Origin: Ruminococcus sp.
GTDB taxonomy: Bacteria > Bacillota > Clostridia > Oscillospirales > Ruminococcaceae
NCBI RefSeq assembly: GCF_016287535.1
Contig: NZ_JAEFAJ010000018.1
Location: 1-54,986, forward strand
Direction: 5' to 3'
Length of the DNA stretch: 54,986 nt
Below are positions 7,095-17,505 of the stretch, piece after piece; position 1 is the stretch's first letter; every line of letters starts with the position of its first letter. Under the pieces are notes generated by a model. It searched no databases. It was not told where the DNA came from and saw only the letters and a list, made by a program, of their open reading frames with translations. A program made the position numbers and the translations under genes.

Positions 7095-8036
7095 TCATTG
7101 TCTTGTTCGCTGGGAGAGTGCCTTTATATTGGATACAGCCCAGTCGAATTCGTCTGTTGTGAGTACCGAGCCGCAGTATTCACATACCGCAGACTGGTTC
7201 ATATTCACGTTTGCGCCGCAGTACGGGCAGACATGGCTCGTCATGCCTGTTGAGCGTGATGTGACTACACCGTTTTTGCGGACAAGCGTCCATTCATATG
7301 TCATGAATTTCTCTGCTGTCCTGCTTCCGCGGACGATATTGCCTGTAGCGTCGTCCACTACGTAATCCACTATCCTTGTTTCGAGCTTGACTATCATTTC
7401 GTCAAAGCCGGCGTCCTGGATCCAGCCGAGTACCTCTGTTTTCAGTACCGCTATCCTCTCAACCATATTGGTCTGGCGGTTCTGGCGGTATCTGCTGAGC
7501 TGATTATCCATCTGCGCGAAGTAGGTATCCGTGAGGTACGGTCTCAGAGGAGACAGGTCCTTGTTCTGCCATGCGTTCTGGAACTGCACGTAGAGATTGG
7601 ATACCTTGTCCCTGAACTGTTCCTCGCTGAATGAGGGATCAACACTGAGGTATTCTTTTACCGGACGCAGATCTCTTGCAGGCAGCCTCGGATTATATGG
7701 CGTATTCAGTATTTGTCTGTTGCGCGGTGAGAAGTATGCTACTAAAAGGACAATAGCTGTGATAATGATAATTATGAATATTATCCCGCAGGCATCGCCG
7801 TCATCTGAGTAGCCTCCGCCGCTGTATCCGCCTCCGCTGTCACTGTCCCAGCCGCCGCTGTCCCAGCTGTCGCCTCCGCTGTCCCAGCCACCACTGTCAC
7901 CGAAATCGGAATCGCCGGAAAAGTCGCCGAAGTCCGCACGCCGCGGTGAAGCGCCGGCAGGGAGAGGCTTTGCAGGAAAAAAGACAAGTCCGAAAACAAC
8001 TGCCAAAAGTGGCAATAATCTTAATAATCGCTTCAT
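7095..8036 (-). CDS. Tim44-like domain protein with zinc ribbon
   Basis: The 313-residue protein starts with a signal peptide or signal anchor (RLLRLLPLLAVVFGLVFF). A low-complexity Gly/Ser/Asp/Trp stretch follows (about residues 33-82, with FGDSGGWDSGG-type repeats), then a strong membrane helix (IIFIIIIITAIVLLVAYF, about 84-101). The soluble domain of ~150 residues, with DKVSNLYVQFQNAWQNKDLSPLRPYLTD, is typical of bacterial Tim44-like/MBA1-fold proteins. The C-terminus has a two-knuckle zinc ribbon, CPYCGANVNMNQSAVCEYCG. Such proteins are membrane-tethered, with roles poorly known. It has its own promoter and lies upstream of the Spo0A-like gene on the same strand. Confidence 0.82.
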   Translation of the reverse strand: MKRLLRLLPLLAVVFGLVFFPAKPLPAGASPRRADFGDFSGDSDFGDSGGWDSGGDSWDSGGWDSDSGGGYSGGGYSDDGDACGIIFIIIIITAIVLLVAYFSPRNRQILNTPYNPRLPARDLRPVKEYLSVDPSFSEEQFRDKVSNLYVQFQNAWQNKDLSPLRPYLTDTYFAQMDNQLSRYRQNRQTNMVERIAVLKTEVLGWIQDAGFDEMIVKLETRIVDYVVDDATGNIVRGSRTAEKFMTYEWTLVRKNGVVTSRSTGMTSHVCPYCGANVNMNQSAVCEYCGSVLTTDEFDWAVSNIKALSQRTRQ

Positions 8037-8067
8037 TTTTCACTACCCCCGATCAAATACTGATTAC

Positions 8068-8096
8068 ATTATATCACAAACTGTTGAAAAATGCAA
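8068..8096 (-). promoter_or_regulatory. Promoter of the Tim44-like gene
   Basis: TTGCAT (8091-8096) and TATAAT (8068-8073, preceded by TGTGA) are separated by 17 bases on the minus strand. The -35 region lies in a CAACAGTT/AACTGTTG inverted repeat, which could be an operator. Confidence 0.8.
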
Positions 8097-8174
8097 CAGT
8101 TGCAGAAAAATCGGCAGATATACACTTATTCTGTTACATGGTGAGGGACCTGTCCGGTACATACTGTACCAAGG

Positions 8175-9341
8175 TCACTTTATGAATATTTCCTGCTGCC
8201 GGCATATGCTGCCCTCCAGTCTGTAGGAGACATTCAGGGTAAGTGAATCATCGTTTGCCGTAGCTGTTATGTCTCTGCTGATCACACTGATGCCGCTGCC
8301 GAGGAAGTTCTTTTCGTAGGTATCCACCCTTTCCATAAGCTTTTCCCTGAGCTCGTCGGCGGTATAGACCTTTTCAGTACGGGCTGTTTCGCTGATCTCA
8401 GTCCGTTTTATACTTATCGGCAGCTTTTTCCCGAATAATACGAGGGGATTTTCAGAGTACGCCGAGGAATAGTCCCGGTATTTACTGACGCTGAAATACA
8501 ATGGGATATCAATGCTGAAAAGCCGGAGGGTACGTTTGGTATCGCTCCTGCCTGTGGGAGAATACTCGTTGCTTCGGAAAGCTGCGGAGAAGCTGACATT
8601 TTCGCTGTATATACCGCGTATTTCGCCCATAGCGTGGTATACAGAGATATGTCTGTTTTCTGATTCGTAAACTCCGCTGATAAGGAGAGTACCCTCCTGA
8701 ACGTAATCGCCGACAGCGTGTACTGCATTGCCGGAGCGTACAAGCACAGAGGTTATTTCGGCGTCATGGCTCGACACGATATTGCAGGGGACTCTTCCTT
8801 TTGTTTTTTCCGGCTTTGGAGCTTCCTCGCGTATCTGTACGACGACACGGCTGCCGGTACGGTGCATACCTGCCCACGCGACGCCATCTATCATGAAAGG
8901 CAGCCTGCTTTCACAGCTGTGCAGGTCTATTCTGAACAGCGGAGTACCTGTTCTGATATCGAGTTCTGCAAGGGCAGCGAGTATCACCTGATCACTCACA
9001 GTTGTATTTCCCTGTATTTCTATAGTTTCGATCACACCTGAGAAGCAGACGGCAGTAAAAACAGCGAGTATCATACCAACAAGCAGACCTATCCTTTTTC
9101 TGTAGCGGGAAAGCCTTTCAAAAACGCTGTCATACGCGGCTGTTTTCAGTATGATACCGTACTCCTCGGCGACAAGGCGGAGCTTTTTGATATCGCGGCG
9201 CATCACATCTCCGTGAAGGACGTTGCTGCGGCAGTATTGTCCGCGGCACTCTATCCTGTTTTCGTGCATAGCGTTCATGAATTTATTCAGTTCTCTGCCC
9301 TGCGCGTCTATTCTCATGCATCTTCTTATCCTCAGACTCAT
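8175..9341 (-). CDS. yqfD: Sporulation protein YqfD
   Basis: The 388-residue protein belongs to the YqfD family, needed for spore formation in Bacillus and Clostridium. It has a cytoplasmic N-terminal domain with the RNVLHGDVMRRDIKKLR-type segment, a membrane helix (about residues 84-104, IGLLVGMILAVFTAVCFSG) and a large extracytoplasmic region. That region begins with IETIEIQGNTTVS, reminiscent of POTRA/FtsQ-type folds. The start at ATG 9341 uses AGGAAAGGA as RBS; the upstream TTG at 9362 overlaps it. It overlaps yqfC by 59 bases, so the two are translationally coupled. Confidence 0.9.
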   Translation of the reverse strand: MSLRIRRCMRIDAQGRELNKFMNAMHENRIECRGQYCRSNVLHGDVMRRDIKKLRLVAEEYGIILKTAAYDSVFERLSRYRKRIGLLVGMILAVFTAVCFSGVIETIEIQGNTTVSDQVILAALAELDIRTGTPLFRIDLHSCESRLPFMIDGVAWAGMHRTGSRVVVQIREEAPKPEKTKGRVPCNIVSSHDAEITSVLVRSGNAVHAVGDYVQEGTLLISGVYESENRHISVYHAMGEIRGIYSENVSFSAAFRSNEYSPTGRSDTKRTLRLFSIDIPLYFSVSKYRDYSSAYSENPLVLFGKKLPISIKRTEISETARTEKVYTADELREKLMERVDTYEKNFLGSGISVISRDITATANDDSLTLNVSYRLEGSICRQQEIFIK

Positions 9342-9600
9342 ATTTTTTCTTCCTTTCCTCAAATTCTATCTGGTCTATGGAGCCGCGCACCACAAGTCCG
9401 CCTGTTCTGAAATCGTAGGCTCTGAGTCCGCTGCCGCGGATATTGACATATATGCCTCCTGACAGGAATCTCATGAACACTTCATTGCATTCCTCTATCC
9501 TTCGGCAGTTTTCTATAATCAGCTCATTTCTGCCGGATATATGCATACTTGTATCAAGGTAAAATGATTGCCGTGTCAGCTCCGTGAGCCATTCAAACAT
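9283..9600 (-). CDS. yqfC: YabP/YqfC-family sporulation protein
   Basis: The 105-residue protein matches YqfC, a small sporulation protein of the YabP/YqfC family. It shows the expected pattern of short beta strands: MHISGRNELIIENCRRI, then FLSGGIYVNIRGSGLRAYDF, then LVVRGSIDQIEFE. The ATG at 9600 has RBS GGGAGTG 6 bases upstream and is preferred over a TTG at 9633. The C-terminus has a Lys/Glu-rich extension of about 25 residues encoded in the overlap with yqfD. YqfC/YqfD pairs are sigma-E-controlled in Bacillus; only a poor sigma-E-like match is seen here. Confidence 0.87.
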   Translation of the reverse strand: MFEWLTELTRQSFYLDTSMHISGRNELIIENCRRIEECNEVFMRFLSGGIYVNIRGSGLRAYDFRTGGLVVRGSIDQIEFEERKKKYESEDKKMHENRRAGQRTE

Positions 9601-9658
9601 AAGTGTCACTCCCGTATATTTTTTCACTTCCAATAATATGATTTATGGGGTGATGATT

Positions 9659-10777
9659 ATGAGAAAATATGCCGCAAGAGCGGCTGCAGCAGTGAAAATA
9701 TGCATTACAGCAGCAGTCCTTGCCTTCTGCATTTTTGACACTGCGGCAGTTTCCGAAGCTGTGGGGAGCAGTATCCGTCGCTGTATGAATGTCGTCATAC
9801 CATCGCTGTTTGCGATGATAACGGTCTCCGCTCTGATCGTAACGAGCGGTATAACAGAAATTCTGCCTGACTGGCTCGGCAAGCCCGTCAGGCTGCTGTT
9901 CGGTATGGATAAGAATGAGTTCGCGGTATTCATATTCAGTATGTTTGCAGGTTATCCTGTCGGCATGAAAATGCTGTCAGAGGAGAGTGCTTCAGGACGG
10001 ATACCGAAAAAGCGGGCTGAACTGCTTTCCGGACTGTGCTTCGGAGCGGGTCCTGCGTTCATATACGGCTGCATATCATCTCAGATATTTCGCTCCGGCA
10101 ATGCAGGAAAACTGATATTGCTTTCAACTGTATCCGCAAATATTATCCTTGCACTTATAATGTCAGTGCCGCTGCGCAGGGCGGCTGCAAAGCAGCCGCC
10201 GATCCGACGCAGGGTCAGCATATCTGCGGATATGCTGACCGGCTGCGTACTGCGCAGCGGCAGGGCAATGGCAGATATCTGTATAATGATAGCATTTTTT
10301 TCTGTAATGACCGCATTTTTTATACGTACAGGCGTCACGGCAGCAGCAGGGGAGCTTCTTGCGAAGCTCCTGCGCCTCGACCGCAGCTGCGGCGAGGCTG
10401 TGGTCGCCGCGCTGACAGATGTCACGAACGTGGAAGGACTTCCACGCGGCGACCTTCTGCTGCTGCCATTTGTAAGCGGAGCTGTATCCTTCGGCGGATT
10501 ATGTGTGCTGTTCCAGATGTCGGTACTGACAGCCGGGGAGTTGTCATTGAGACCTTTGATAATGCTCAGGTCAGCGGCAGCGGTGCTGAGCTATATGATA
10601 AGCAGAATGCTGCTGCCATATTTCATGGCGAAAGAGGTGATCGAAGTATCGACAGCAAGTGTCGGCGGATACGGCTCGGAAACAGCGGTACCGTCGGTAA
10701 TGCTGATAATTATGACAGTGCTGCTGATGTGGGAATTCGGGGATAAGAACGCAGACCGCTCAGCTTACAGCACATAA
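9659..10777 (+). CDS. ylbJ: Sporulation membrane protein YlbJ (SpoVV-like)
   Basis: The 372-residue protein is polytopic with two Gate (nucleoside-recognition) domains. The signature elements are CMNVVIPSLFAMITVSALI, FAGYPVGMKML, LSGLCFGAGPAFIYG and the second half with FVSGAVSFGGLCVLFQMS. YlbJ/SpoVV is the transporter that moves dipicolinic acid across the outer forespore membrane in Bacillus. The start at 9659 has GGGGTG 6 bases upstream. It is divergent from yqfC with only 58 bases between the start codons, so the promoters of one or both must overlap coding sequence. Confidence 0.87.
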   Translation: MRKYAARAAAAVKICITAAVLAFCIFDTAAVSEAVGSSIRRCMNVVIPSLFAMITVSALIVTSGITEILPDWLGKPVRLLFGMDKNEFAVFIFSMFAGYPVGMKMLSEESASGRIPKKRAELLSGLCFGAGPAFIYGCISSQIFRSGNAGKLILLSTVSANIILALIMSVPLRRAAAKQPPIRRRVSISADMLTGCVLRSGRAMADICIMIAFFSVMTAFFIRTGVTAAAGELLAKLLRLDRSCGEAVVAALTDVTNVEGLPRGDLLLLPFVSGAVSFGGLCVLFQMSVLTAGELSLRPLIMLRSAAAVLSYMISRMLLPYFMAKEVIEVSTASVGGYGSETAVPSVMLIIMTVLLMWEFGDKNADRSAYST

Positions 10778-10842
10778 AAATTCACTTGAAAAGCTGATAT
10801 TTGTACATAGCGCCAAAAATTGTGAAAGCTTGCAGAAAAGGC

Positions 10843-10874
10843 TTGATTTATTGTAAAAAGGTGGTAAAATATAA

Positions 10875-10875
<1 letters not shown>
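10843..10875 (+). promoter_or_regulatory. Promoter of groESL
   Basis: TTGATT (10843-10848) and TAAAAT (10865-10870) are 16 bases apart, with an alternative TATAAT at 10870-10875. The -10 region abuts the CIRCE operator, which suits repression by HrcA. Confidence 0.7.
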
Positions 10876-11211
<336 letters not shown>

Positions 11212-11220
11212 TGCATAATA

Positions 11221-11339
11221 AGTTGAGAGTGGAGAATTGAGAGTTGAGAGTTAATGTATCGGCTGCGCTGATTGATTGGAATTTTTTTGATCTTTCCCCG
11301 TCAGGGGATACGACAACTCTAAACTCTAAACTCTCAACT
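11221..11339. repeat. Inverted-repeat element between groES and groEL
   Basis: The left arm (about 11221-11253) is built from GAGAGTT/GAGAATT units and the right arm (about 11312-11339) from AACTCTAA/ACTCTCAACT units. They are roughly complementary, with AGTTGAGAGT pairing exactly with ACTCTCAACT. Between them lies a CCCCGTCAGGGG hairpin and a T-run. It looks like a small palindromic mobile element that entered the operon without breaking either gene. Confidence 0.75.
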
Positions 11340-11363
11340 GTAAACTATATTATAAAGGAGTAG

Positions 11364-12992
<1,629 letters not shown>

Positions 12993-13110
12993 GCGGGGAG
13001 CCCCCGCTGGCTTGCCACGTTGCCTAATGGGAACGTGACCTGTACATCACTTACAGCACAGTAAGATGCAGGGAACGCCGTCCTCGGCGTTCGGTAAAAG
13101 CAATATAAAA
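12993..13110. repeat. Cluster of small palindromes after groEL
   Basis: This non-coding stretch contains consecutive hairpins: GCGGGGAGCCCCCGC, CACGTT/AACGTG, CTTAC/GTAAG and GAACGCCG/CGGCGTTC. The last (13067-13094) matches 24 of 28 bases, by eye, with an element at 23935-23962, so it belongs to a dispersed palindromic repeat family. Confidence 0.7.
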
Positions 13111-13113
13111 TTT

Positions 13114-13147
13114 AAAGGCGAACCCGAATGAACGGGTTCGCCTTTTT
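13114..13147 (+). terminator. Terminator of groESL
   Basis: AAAGGCGAACCCG pairs with CGGGTTCGCCTTT across AATGAA and continues with Ts. It lies between convergent genes and may also serve the minus strand. Confidence 0.93.
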
Positions 13148-13206
13148 ATGCTTATTTATTTTTAATTATCCAATGATTTTCGCTGTATGCCTCTGCCAAG
13201 AGGATA

Positions 13207-13827
13207 TCAGTCATCCACAAAGGTGCTTTTGAATTCTGCTACACGTGCATTGTCACCGTGGCAGTCTATCTCAATATCTCCGTGTCTCTTCATTTTTATG
13301 ATCGAGGCGAATAATATGATGAATGCAATAGCATTTGAGATTATACTGAAGTATACTCTTATATGGAAGAGATTGCCAAGCATACCTGCGAAGATTATCA
13401 ATATGCAAACTATTACAAGTCGTTCCAGTTTTTTGTTATTTGGTTCGAGCTGAAGAAAAGTAAGGCATACAACTCCGGTAATAACAGCGTGCATCACAGC
13501 GAGCGGAAGTGAAAACGGATGATAGAAGTCTATCTTTGAAGAATTGAGCTCCATTATCATCATCACAGTTTCAAAGATGACATAGAATGTCCATGCAGCC
13601 TTGAAAATACCTCTGAATCTTATGGCAGTTGCGATCAGCCAGTCACCGAACATGAGCAGGGCAAAGCCGACTATTTCAGTGGTATAAGCAATGAAAGCAA
13701 GTATACTTGTATGTATGCCATGCGGAGTATAGGTCTTGTAGAAGATATAGCATATAAATCCGAAGGCAATGAAAAGAATATTGCCTATAAGGCTGAGTTT
13801 CAGTCCTTTATTCAGTCTTTCATGCAT
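13207..13827 (-). CDS. Hypothetical six-helix membrane protein
   Basis: I do not recognise this 206-residue protein. It has six clear hydrophobic helices with short loops and a polar C-terminal tail of ~27 residues (ending EFKSTFVDD). No catalytic motif is visible. It begins 14 bases after purD on the same strand, so it probably ends the purine transcript. It is convergent with groEL. Codon use is like that of its neighbours. Confidence 0.75.
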   Translation of the reverse strand: MHERLNKGLKLSLIGNILFIAFGFICYIFYKTYTPHGIHTSILAFIAYTTEIVGFALLMFGDWLIATAIRFRGIFKAAWTFYVIFETVMMIMELNSSKIDFYHPFSLPLAVMHAVITGVVCLTFLQLEPNNKKLERLVIVCILIIFAGMLGNLFHIRVYFSIISNAIAFIILFASIIKMKRHGDIEIDCHGDNARVAEFKSTFVDD

Positions 13828-13841
13828 AGGTAAGCAGCTCC

Positions 13842-15128
13842 TTAGCTGAGAGCCCTGAGCGCTCTCTGTCCGATATCTTTTCTGAAATGAGCTCCTTCAA
13901 AGCTTATCCCTGAAACTCCCTCGTAAGCCTTGTCAAGAGCTGCCTGAAGAGTGTCGCCCTTTGCGGTAACGCCGATGACTCTTCCGCCGTTGGTAAGGAA
14001 TTTACCGTCGGGAGAGAGCTTTGTACCTGCGTGGTATACGAAGCAGCCTTCCACCTGACCTTTGTCATCGAAGCCGTTCATTTCAATTCCCTTGGGATAG
14101 CTTTCCGGATAGCCGCCGCTTGCCATGACTACGCAGGCGCAGCTGCCCTTATGCCATTTTATATCCACCTTGTCAAGCTCGTGGTTGTATATAGCCTCGA
14201 ATATCTCATAGAGGTCAGCGTCCAGCATGGGGAGTACCACCTGAGTTTCCGGGTCACCGAAGCGGCAGTTGTATTCTATCACCTTGGGACCCTTCGGAGT
14301 TATCATAAGGCCAAAGTAAAGACAGCCCTCAAAGGTGCGTCCCTCAGAGTTCATGGCGTTCATAGTGGGTATGAATATCTTTTCCATGCATTCTCTGGCG
14401 ATATCCTCTGTATAATATGGATTCGGCGATACCGTACCCATACCGCCGGTATTCAGACCCTGATCGCCGTCGAGAGCGCGTTTATGATCCATTGAGGATA
14501 TCATGGGGATCATAGTTTTTCCGTCGGTGAAGCTGAGTACAGATACCTCCGGACCTGTGAGGAATTCCTCAATAACTATCCTTGCGGAGCTCTTTCCGAA
14601 TTTGAGCTCGTCTATCATCTCATGGACAGCCTTTACAGCTTCCTCCTCGTTCTGAGCGATTATTACGCCCTTGCCGAGAGCGAGACCGTCAGCCTTTATT
14701 ACAGCCGGATAGCTGTTCTGCTCCTTTAAATAAGCCACAGCCTTTTCGGAATCAGTGAATACCTCATAGAAAGCAGTAGGGATACCATACTTTTTCATGA
14801 GCTCCTTTGAAAAAACTTTTGAGCCTTCGATAATAGCCGCATTCGCCTTGGGACCGAAGGTCATGAAGCCCTCTGCCTGCAATGCGTCCACCATACCGAG
14901 TACAAGCGGATCGTCGGGAGCTACTACTACCATATCCGGTTTGAGCTCCTTAGCGAGAGCAACGATACCGTCAACGTCAGTTGCCGTAACATTGAAGCAT
15001 TCAGCATACTTTGATATGCCGCCGTTTCCGGGAGCGCAGTAGAGCTTTCCAACCTGCGGGCTCTCTGCCAGCTTCATTATTATGGCGTGTTCACGGCCGC
15101 CTCCGCCGACTACTAATACGTTCTTCAT
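13842..15128 (-). CDS. purD: Phosphoribosylamine-glycine ligase
   Basis: PurD joins glycine to phosphoribosylamine using ATP, the second step of purine synthesis. The 428-residue length is typical. The N-terminus has MKNVLVVGGGGREHA and YCAPGNGGI. The ATP-grasp region shows YPAVIKADGLALGKGVIIA, the middle has GGMGTVSPNPYY, and FEGCLYFGLMITPKGPKVIEYNCRFGDPETQ covers the metal-binding residues. It lies in the minus-strand purine cluster, 27 bases after an uncharacterised membrane-anchored protein gene, with GGAGG-type RBS. Confidence 0.98.
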   Translation of the reverse strand: MKNVLVVGGGGREHAIIMKLAESPQVGKLYCAPGNGGISKYAECFNVTATDVDGIVALAKELKPDMVVVAPDDPLVLGMVDALQAEGFMTFGPKANAAIIEGSKVFSKELMKKYGIPTAFYEVFTDSEKAVAYLKEQNSYPAVIKADGLALGKGVIIAQNEEEAVKAVHEMIDELKFGKSSARIVIEEFLTGPEVSVLSFTDGKTMIPMISSMDHKRALDGDQGLNTGGMGTVSPNPYYTEDIARECMEKIFIPTMNAMNSEGRTFEGCLYFGLMITPKGPKVIEYNCRFGDPETQVVLPMLDADLYEIFEAIYNHELDKVDIKWHKGSCACVVMASGGYPESYPKGIEMNGFDDKGQVEGCFVYHAGTKLSPDGKFLTNGGRVIGVTAKGDTLQAALDKAYEGVSGISFEGAHFRKDIGQRALRALS

Positions 15129-15155
15129 TGGGGTATTCCTCCTGTATGTAAATAG

Positions 15156-16148
15156 TTATTTGATATCCTTTATAGTTATGCCGTCAAGCATTTCCTTTAT
15201 GTCATTTTCGTCGTAATCCTTGCGGTATGCAGCAAAAATTCTGTAAAGTCCCGTATCGTTGCTGAAATAGTAATCATCCATACAGATTATATCGGGAGCT
15301 TCGCCCTCCAGACTCATGTCCTGCTCATAATATACATTTTCGCATTTATAGCCGAACATTTCCTTTTGATCTCTTGTCAGTACAGCAAATTTCTCTTTTT
15401 TTTCTTCTTTATTCTGAAAGACTTTGTCTGCCATTTCAGCTGGAGTCCCTTTATCAGACTCAGATACATCGATATCTATAAAAGGAAAGGAAGTTTTCTT
15501 TATATCATCTGCTTCCTCATAGTTTTCATGTAAATGGAAAAGGCATTTTTCATCGTTGATCTTCTTCTCTTCTGTACCGTCGTAGCATTTGTATTTTATG
15601 CCTGTATTAACGCTTGCAAAGTCATAATCACAAATGCCGGACTTTGTGGCGATACGGAAATCTGACGTATATACTGCGCTTTTTGCGATATTGTCCATTG
15701 CTTTTTTTAATACGCCAGACTTTGAAGGACTGCAGAAACATTTTAAGGTAAGAAAATTAGTATCTGTTCCGAAAATATAGGAAAGACAGGTTTCTTTTTT
15801 ATCTTTGATGAAGATATCTGATGAGATGAAGTAGCCTTTATACGGGTATCCTTCAAGCTTTTCAAGGTTTTCATCCTCTTCATACGCATAATGAGCCATT
15901 AATTCGTTTGACAATTCAGGAGTACAGTTCAGGGTTATGTCTTCTATTTTGATCTCTTCGCCGAGACATTTGAAAGTGAACCTGAGATCGTCCTTCTGAT
16001 CGGTGAGCTTGAAGCTCTTGGGAACTTTAATGCTGTAGCTGTCTGTGCTGACAGTTACTGACGGTTCGGACAGATACCAGCCAAAGCCTAAGAATCCGGC
16101 TCCTGCCAGTGCAATAACTGCCCCTGTGATAATGATAGCTTTTTTCAT
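15156..16148 (-). CDS. Membrane-anchored hypothetical protein
   Basis: I do not recognise this 330-residue protein. It has an N-terminal signal anchor (AIIITGAVIALAGAGFLGFGWYL), followed by a soluble extracytoplasmic part. That part seems to hold two similar halves, each with a DSYSIKVPKSFKL- or SGICDYDFASVNTGIKY-type opening and ending in an IAKSAVYTSDF- or LDGITIKDIK-like segment. It contains several cysteines. The base composition is more AT-rich than that of the pur genes around it. It lies between two unknown genes and purD on one strand; no functional link to purines is evident. Confidence 0.7.
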   Translation of the reverse strand: MKKAIIITGAVIALAGAGFLGFGWYLSEPSVTVSTDSYSIKVPKSFKLTDQKDDLRFTFKCLGEEIKIEDITLNCTPELSNELMAHYAYEEDENLEKLEGYPYKGYFISSDIFIKDKKETCLSYIFGTDTNFLTLKCFCSPSKSGVLKKAMDNIAKSAVYTSDFRIATKSGICDYDFASVNTGIKYKCYDGTEEKKINDEKCLFHLHENYEEADDIKKTSFPFIDIDVSESDKGTPAEMADKVFQNKEEKKEKFAVLTRDQKEMFGYKCENVYYEQDMSLEGEAPDIICMDDYYFSNDTGLYRIFAAYRKDYDENDIKEMLDGITIKDIK

Positions 16149-16193
16149 TTTTGATTACCCCTTTAGTTTTTTACTTATATCATGGCTGCATGA

Positions 16194-16709
16194 TCATTTG
16201 TATTTAAGGTGCTTAACGTGTCTGTCCTCGTCAATGCCGAGAGCAGCAGCAGTACATACCAGTACCAGCGCTCCTGTGAGGAGTATACTGAAAAAGAATG
16301 TGATATACTCTGTGCGCTGTATCAGCCAGCTCTCTGAAGTATATACTGTCATTGAAGAACGGGAAATAAGCAGAGCCAGTCCGTGTTCGGCTGCAAAGCC
16401 CAGTATCCAGAGCGCAGGTGCGGCTTTAAGAGTGCGCTTGCAGCGCTTTGCCGAAAACGCCCAGCCTGTACAGCTGATGATATAGGCGATAAAAGGCAGC
16501 CATACCAGTTCTGTAAGACACAGCAGCAGTTTGCATTTTCCTGATATCATCATTTCCGGGTGAGCGTCCTTTATGGAGCTGCCTGCAAGAGCGCCGAACA
16601 ATGTTCCGGAAAGGATGTATGCGATTACCGAGAACATGAGATAGATACCGCAGAACACTGCGGCTGTTATATATAGCTTCCTCAGTGAAATTGAATGATA
16701 ACTGCCCAT
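16194..16709 (-). CDS. Hypothetical four-helix membrane protein
   Basis: The 171-residue protein has four hydrophobic helices and no motif I recognise. The start at 16709 is chosen because CAGGGGGA lies 9 bases upstream; an earlier in-frame ATG at 16739 lacks an RBS. A separate promoter at 16837-16865 and a ~120-base leader with small hairpins suggest its own transcription start. The next gene on the strand follows after 45 bases. Confidence 0.7.
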   Translation of the reverse strand: MGSYHSISLRKLYITAAVFCGIYLMFSVIAYILSGTLFGALAGSSIKDAHPEMMISGKCKLLLCLTELVWLPFIAYIISCTGWAFSAKRCKRTLKAAPALWILGFAAEHGLALLISRSSMTVYTSESWLIQRTEYITFFFSILLTGALVLVCTAAALGIDEDRHVKHLKYK

Positions 16710-16836
16710 AATATTTTCCCCCTGAATAAAATAATACAATGCAGAACCGTCTGGATATTATTTAATTGTTCAATGTCAGTTTTGCCCTTCAGGGCAGTGA
16801 CCGTCTGACAGCGGTTATTGATCAAATATTAATTAT

Positions 16837-16865
16837 AGTATAGCATAATGCCGCAGATATTGCAA
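16837..16865 (-). promoter_or_regulatory. Promoter inside the purine cluster
   Basis: On the minus strand TTGCAA (16860-16865) and TATACT (16837-16842) are 17 bases apart, just after the stop of the lipoprotein gene. It would serve the three genes 16709-13842, including purD. Confidence 0.7.
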
Positions 16866-16870
16866 GATGT

Positions 16871-17443
16871 TTATTTGGCGTCAGCAAGCTCTATGCTGCT
16901 CAGAAGATCTGCTATTTTTCCGTCGATGTATCCGAAGTTGTTGCTTTCCACGTAAGCGCAGATGTATTTGTCGTTATTGTCAGCGATGTATGTTCTGGCG
17001 TGAAGATCTTCATTTATGGAATATTCATAGTAATAGAAGTTCCTGTCAGCTGTGGCGAGTGTTCCGGTGGAAACAACGTCAGCATTGTTTATAACGGAAA
17101 GGACCTTAGTCTGCGCGTCCTGTCCGGGTGTTTTTTCGTCAGAGCTGAAAAGCGCCACACCGCAGGTGGTGAGCTCCTTGTAGGCTTTCATACGGAAGTC
17201 GCAGGTATCATCAGAAGACTCTGTATAAGTCCAGAGAGACGGATCGGCAAAGTAAGAGAAGTCACTGCAGGTCACATTGCCTTTGTTGTAAGTGATATTT
17301 TCTTTTTTAAGCGCCAGTTTTTCAGCCTGTACGGAAGCAGAATGTTCACTTGATGGAACATACGGCTTTTGACCTGAACAGCTGCATAAAGCTGCTGAGA
17401 TTGCAGCAGCGGCAAGTATTGCGGTAATAATCTTCTTGTTCAT
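16871..17443 (-). CDS. Putative lipoprotein
   Basis: The 190-residue protein begins with a lipoprotein signal (MNKKIITAILAAAAISAALCSCSG) whose lipobox fits SAALC or LCSC. The mature part is a small soluble domain of ~165 residues with FADPSLWTYTESSDDTCDFRM, NRNFYYYEYSINEDLHARTY-like and DNNDKYICAYVESNNFG segments. It resembles PsbP-like or DcrB-like fold lipoproteins, but I cannot place it in a family. It is separated from the AICAR transformylase gene by a strong hairpin. Confidence 0.75.
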   Translation of the reverse strand: MNKKIITAILAAAAISAALCSCSGQKPYVPSSEHSASVQAEKLALKKENITYNKGNVTCSDFSYFADPSLWTYTESSDDTCDFRMKAYKELTTCGVALFSSDEKTPGQDAQTKVLSVINNADVVSTGTLATADRNFYYYEYSINEDLHARTYIADNNDKYICAYVESNNFGYIDGKIADLLSSIELADAK

Positions 17444-17462
17444 GGGAATCTCCTTATAATAA

Positions 17463-17489
17463 GGCTGCGGTCAGGAACAATGACCGCAG
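17463..17489 (-). terminator. Hairpin after the AICAR transformylase gene
   Basis: CTGCGGTCA pairs with TGACCGCAG over a 7-base loop. On the minus strand it is followed by CCTTATTATAAGG, so it is at most a weak terminator or an mRNA 3' stabiliser. Confidence 0.55.
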
Positions 17490-17505
17490 CAGACAGATTG
17501 TGTTA

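Noticed and set aside
9613..9642. A sigma-E promoter for yqfC (ATCATATT, 14 bases, AATATACG).
   Set aside because: The -10 match to CATACAAT is poor and one extra spacer base is needed; it is mentioned only as a weak possibility.
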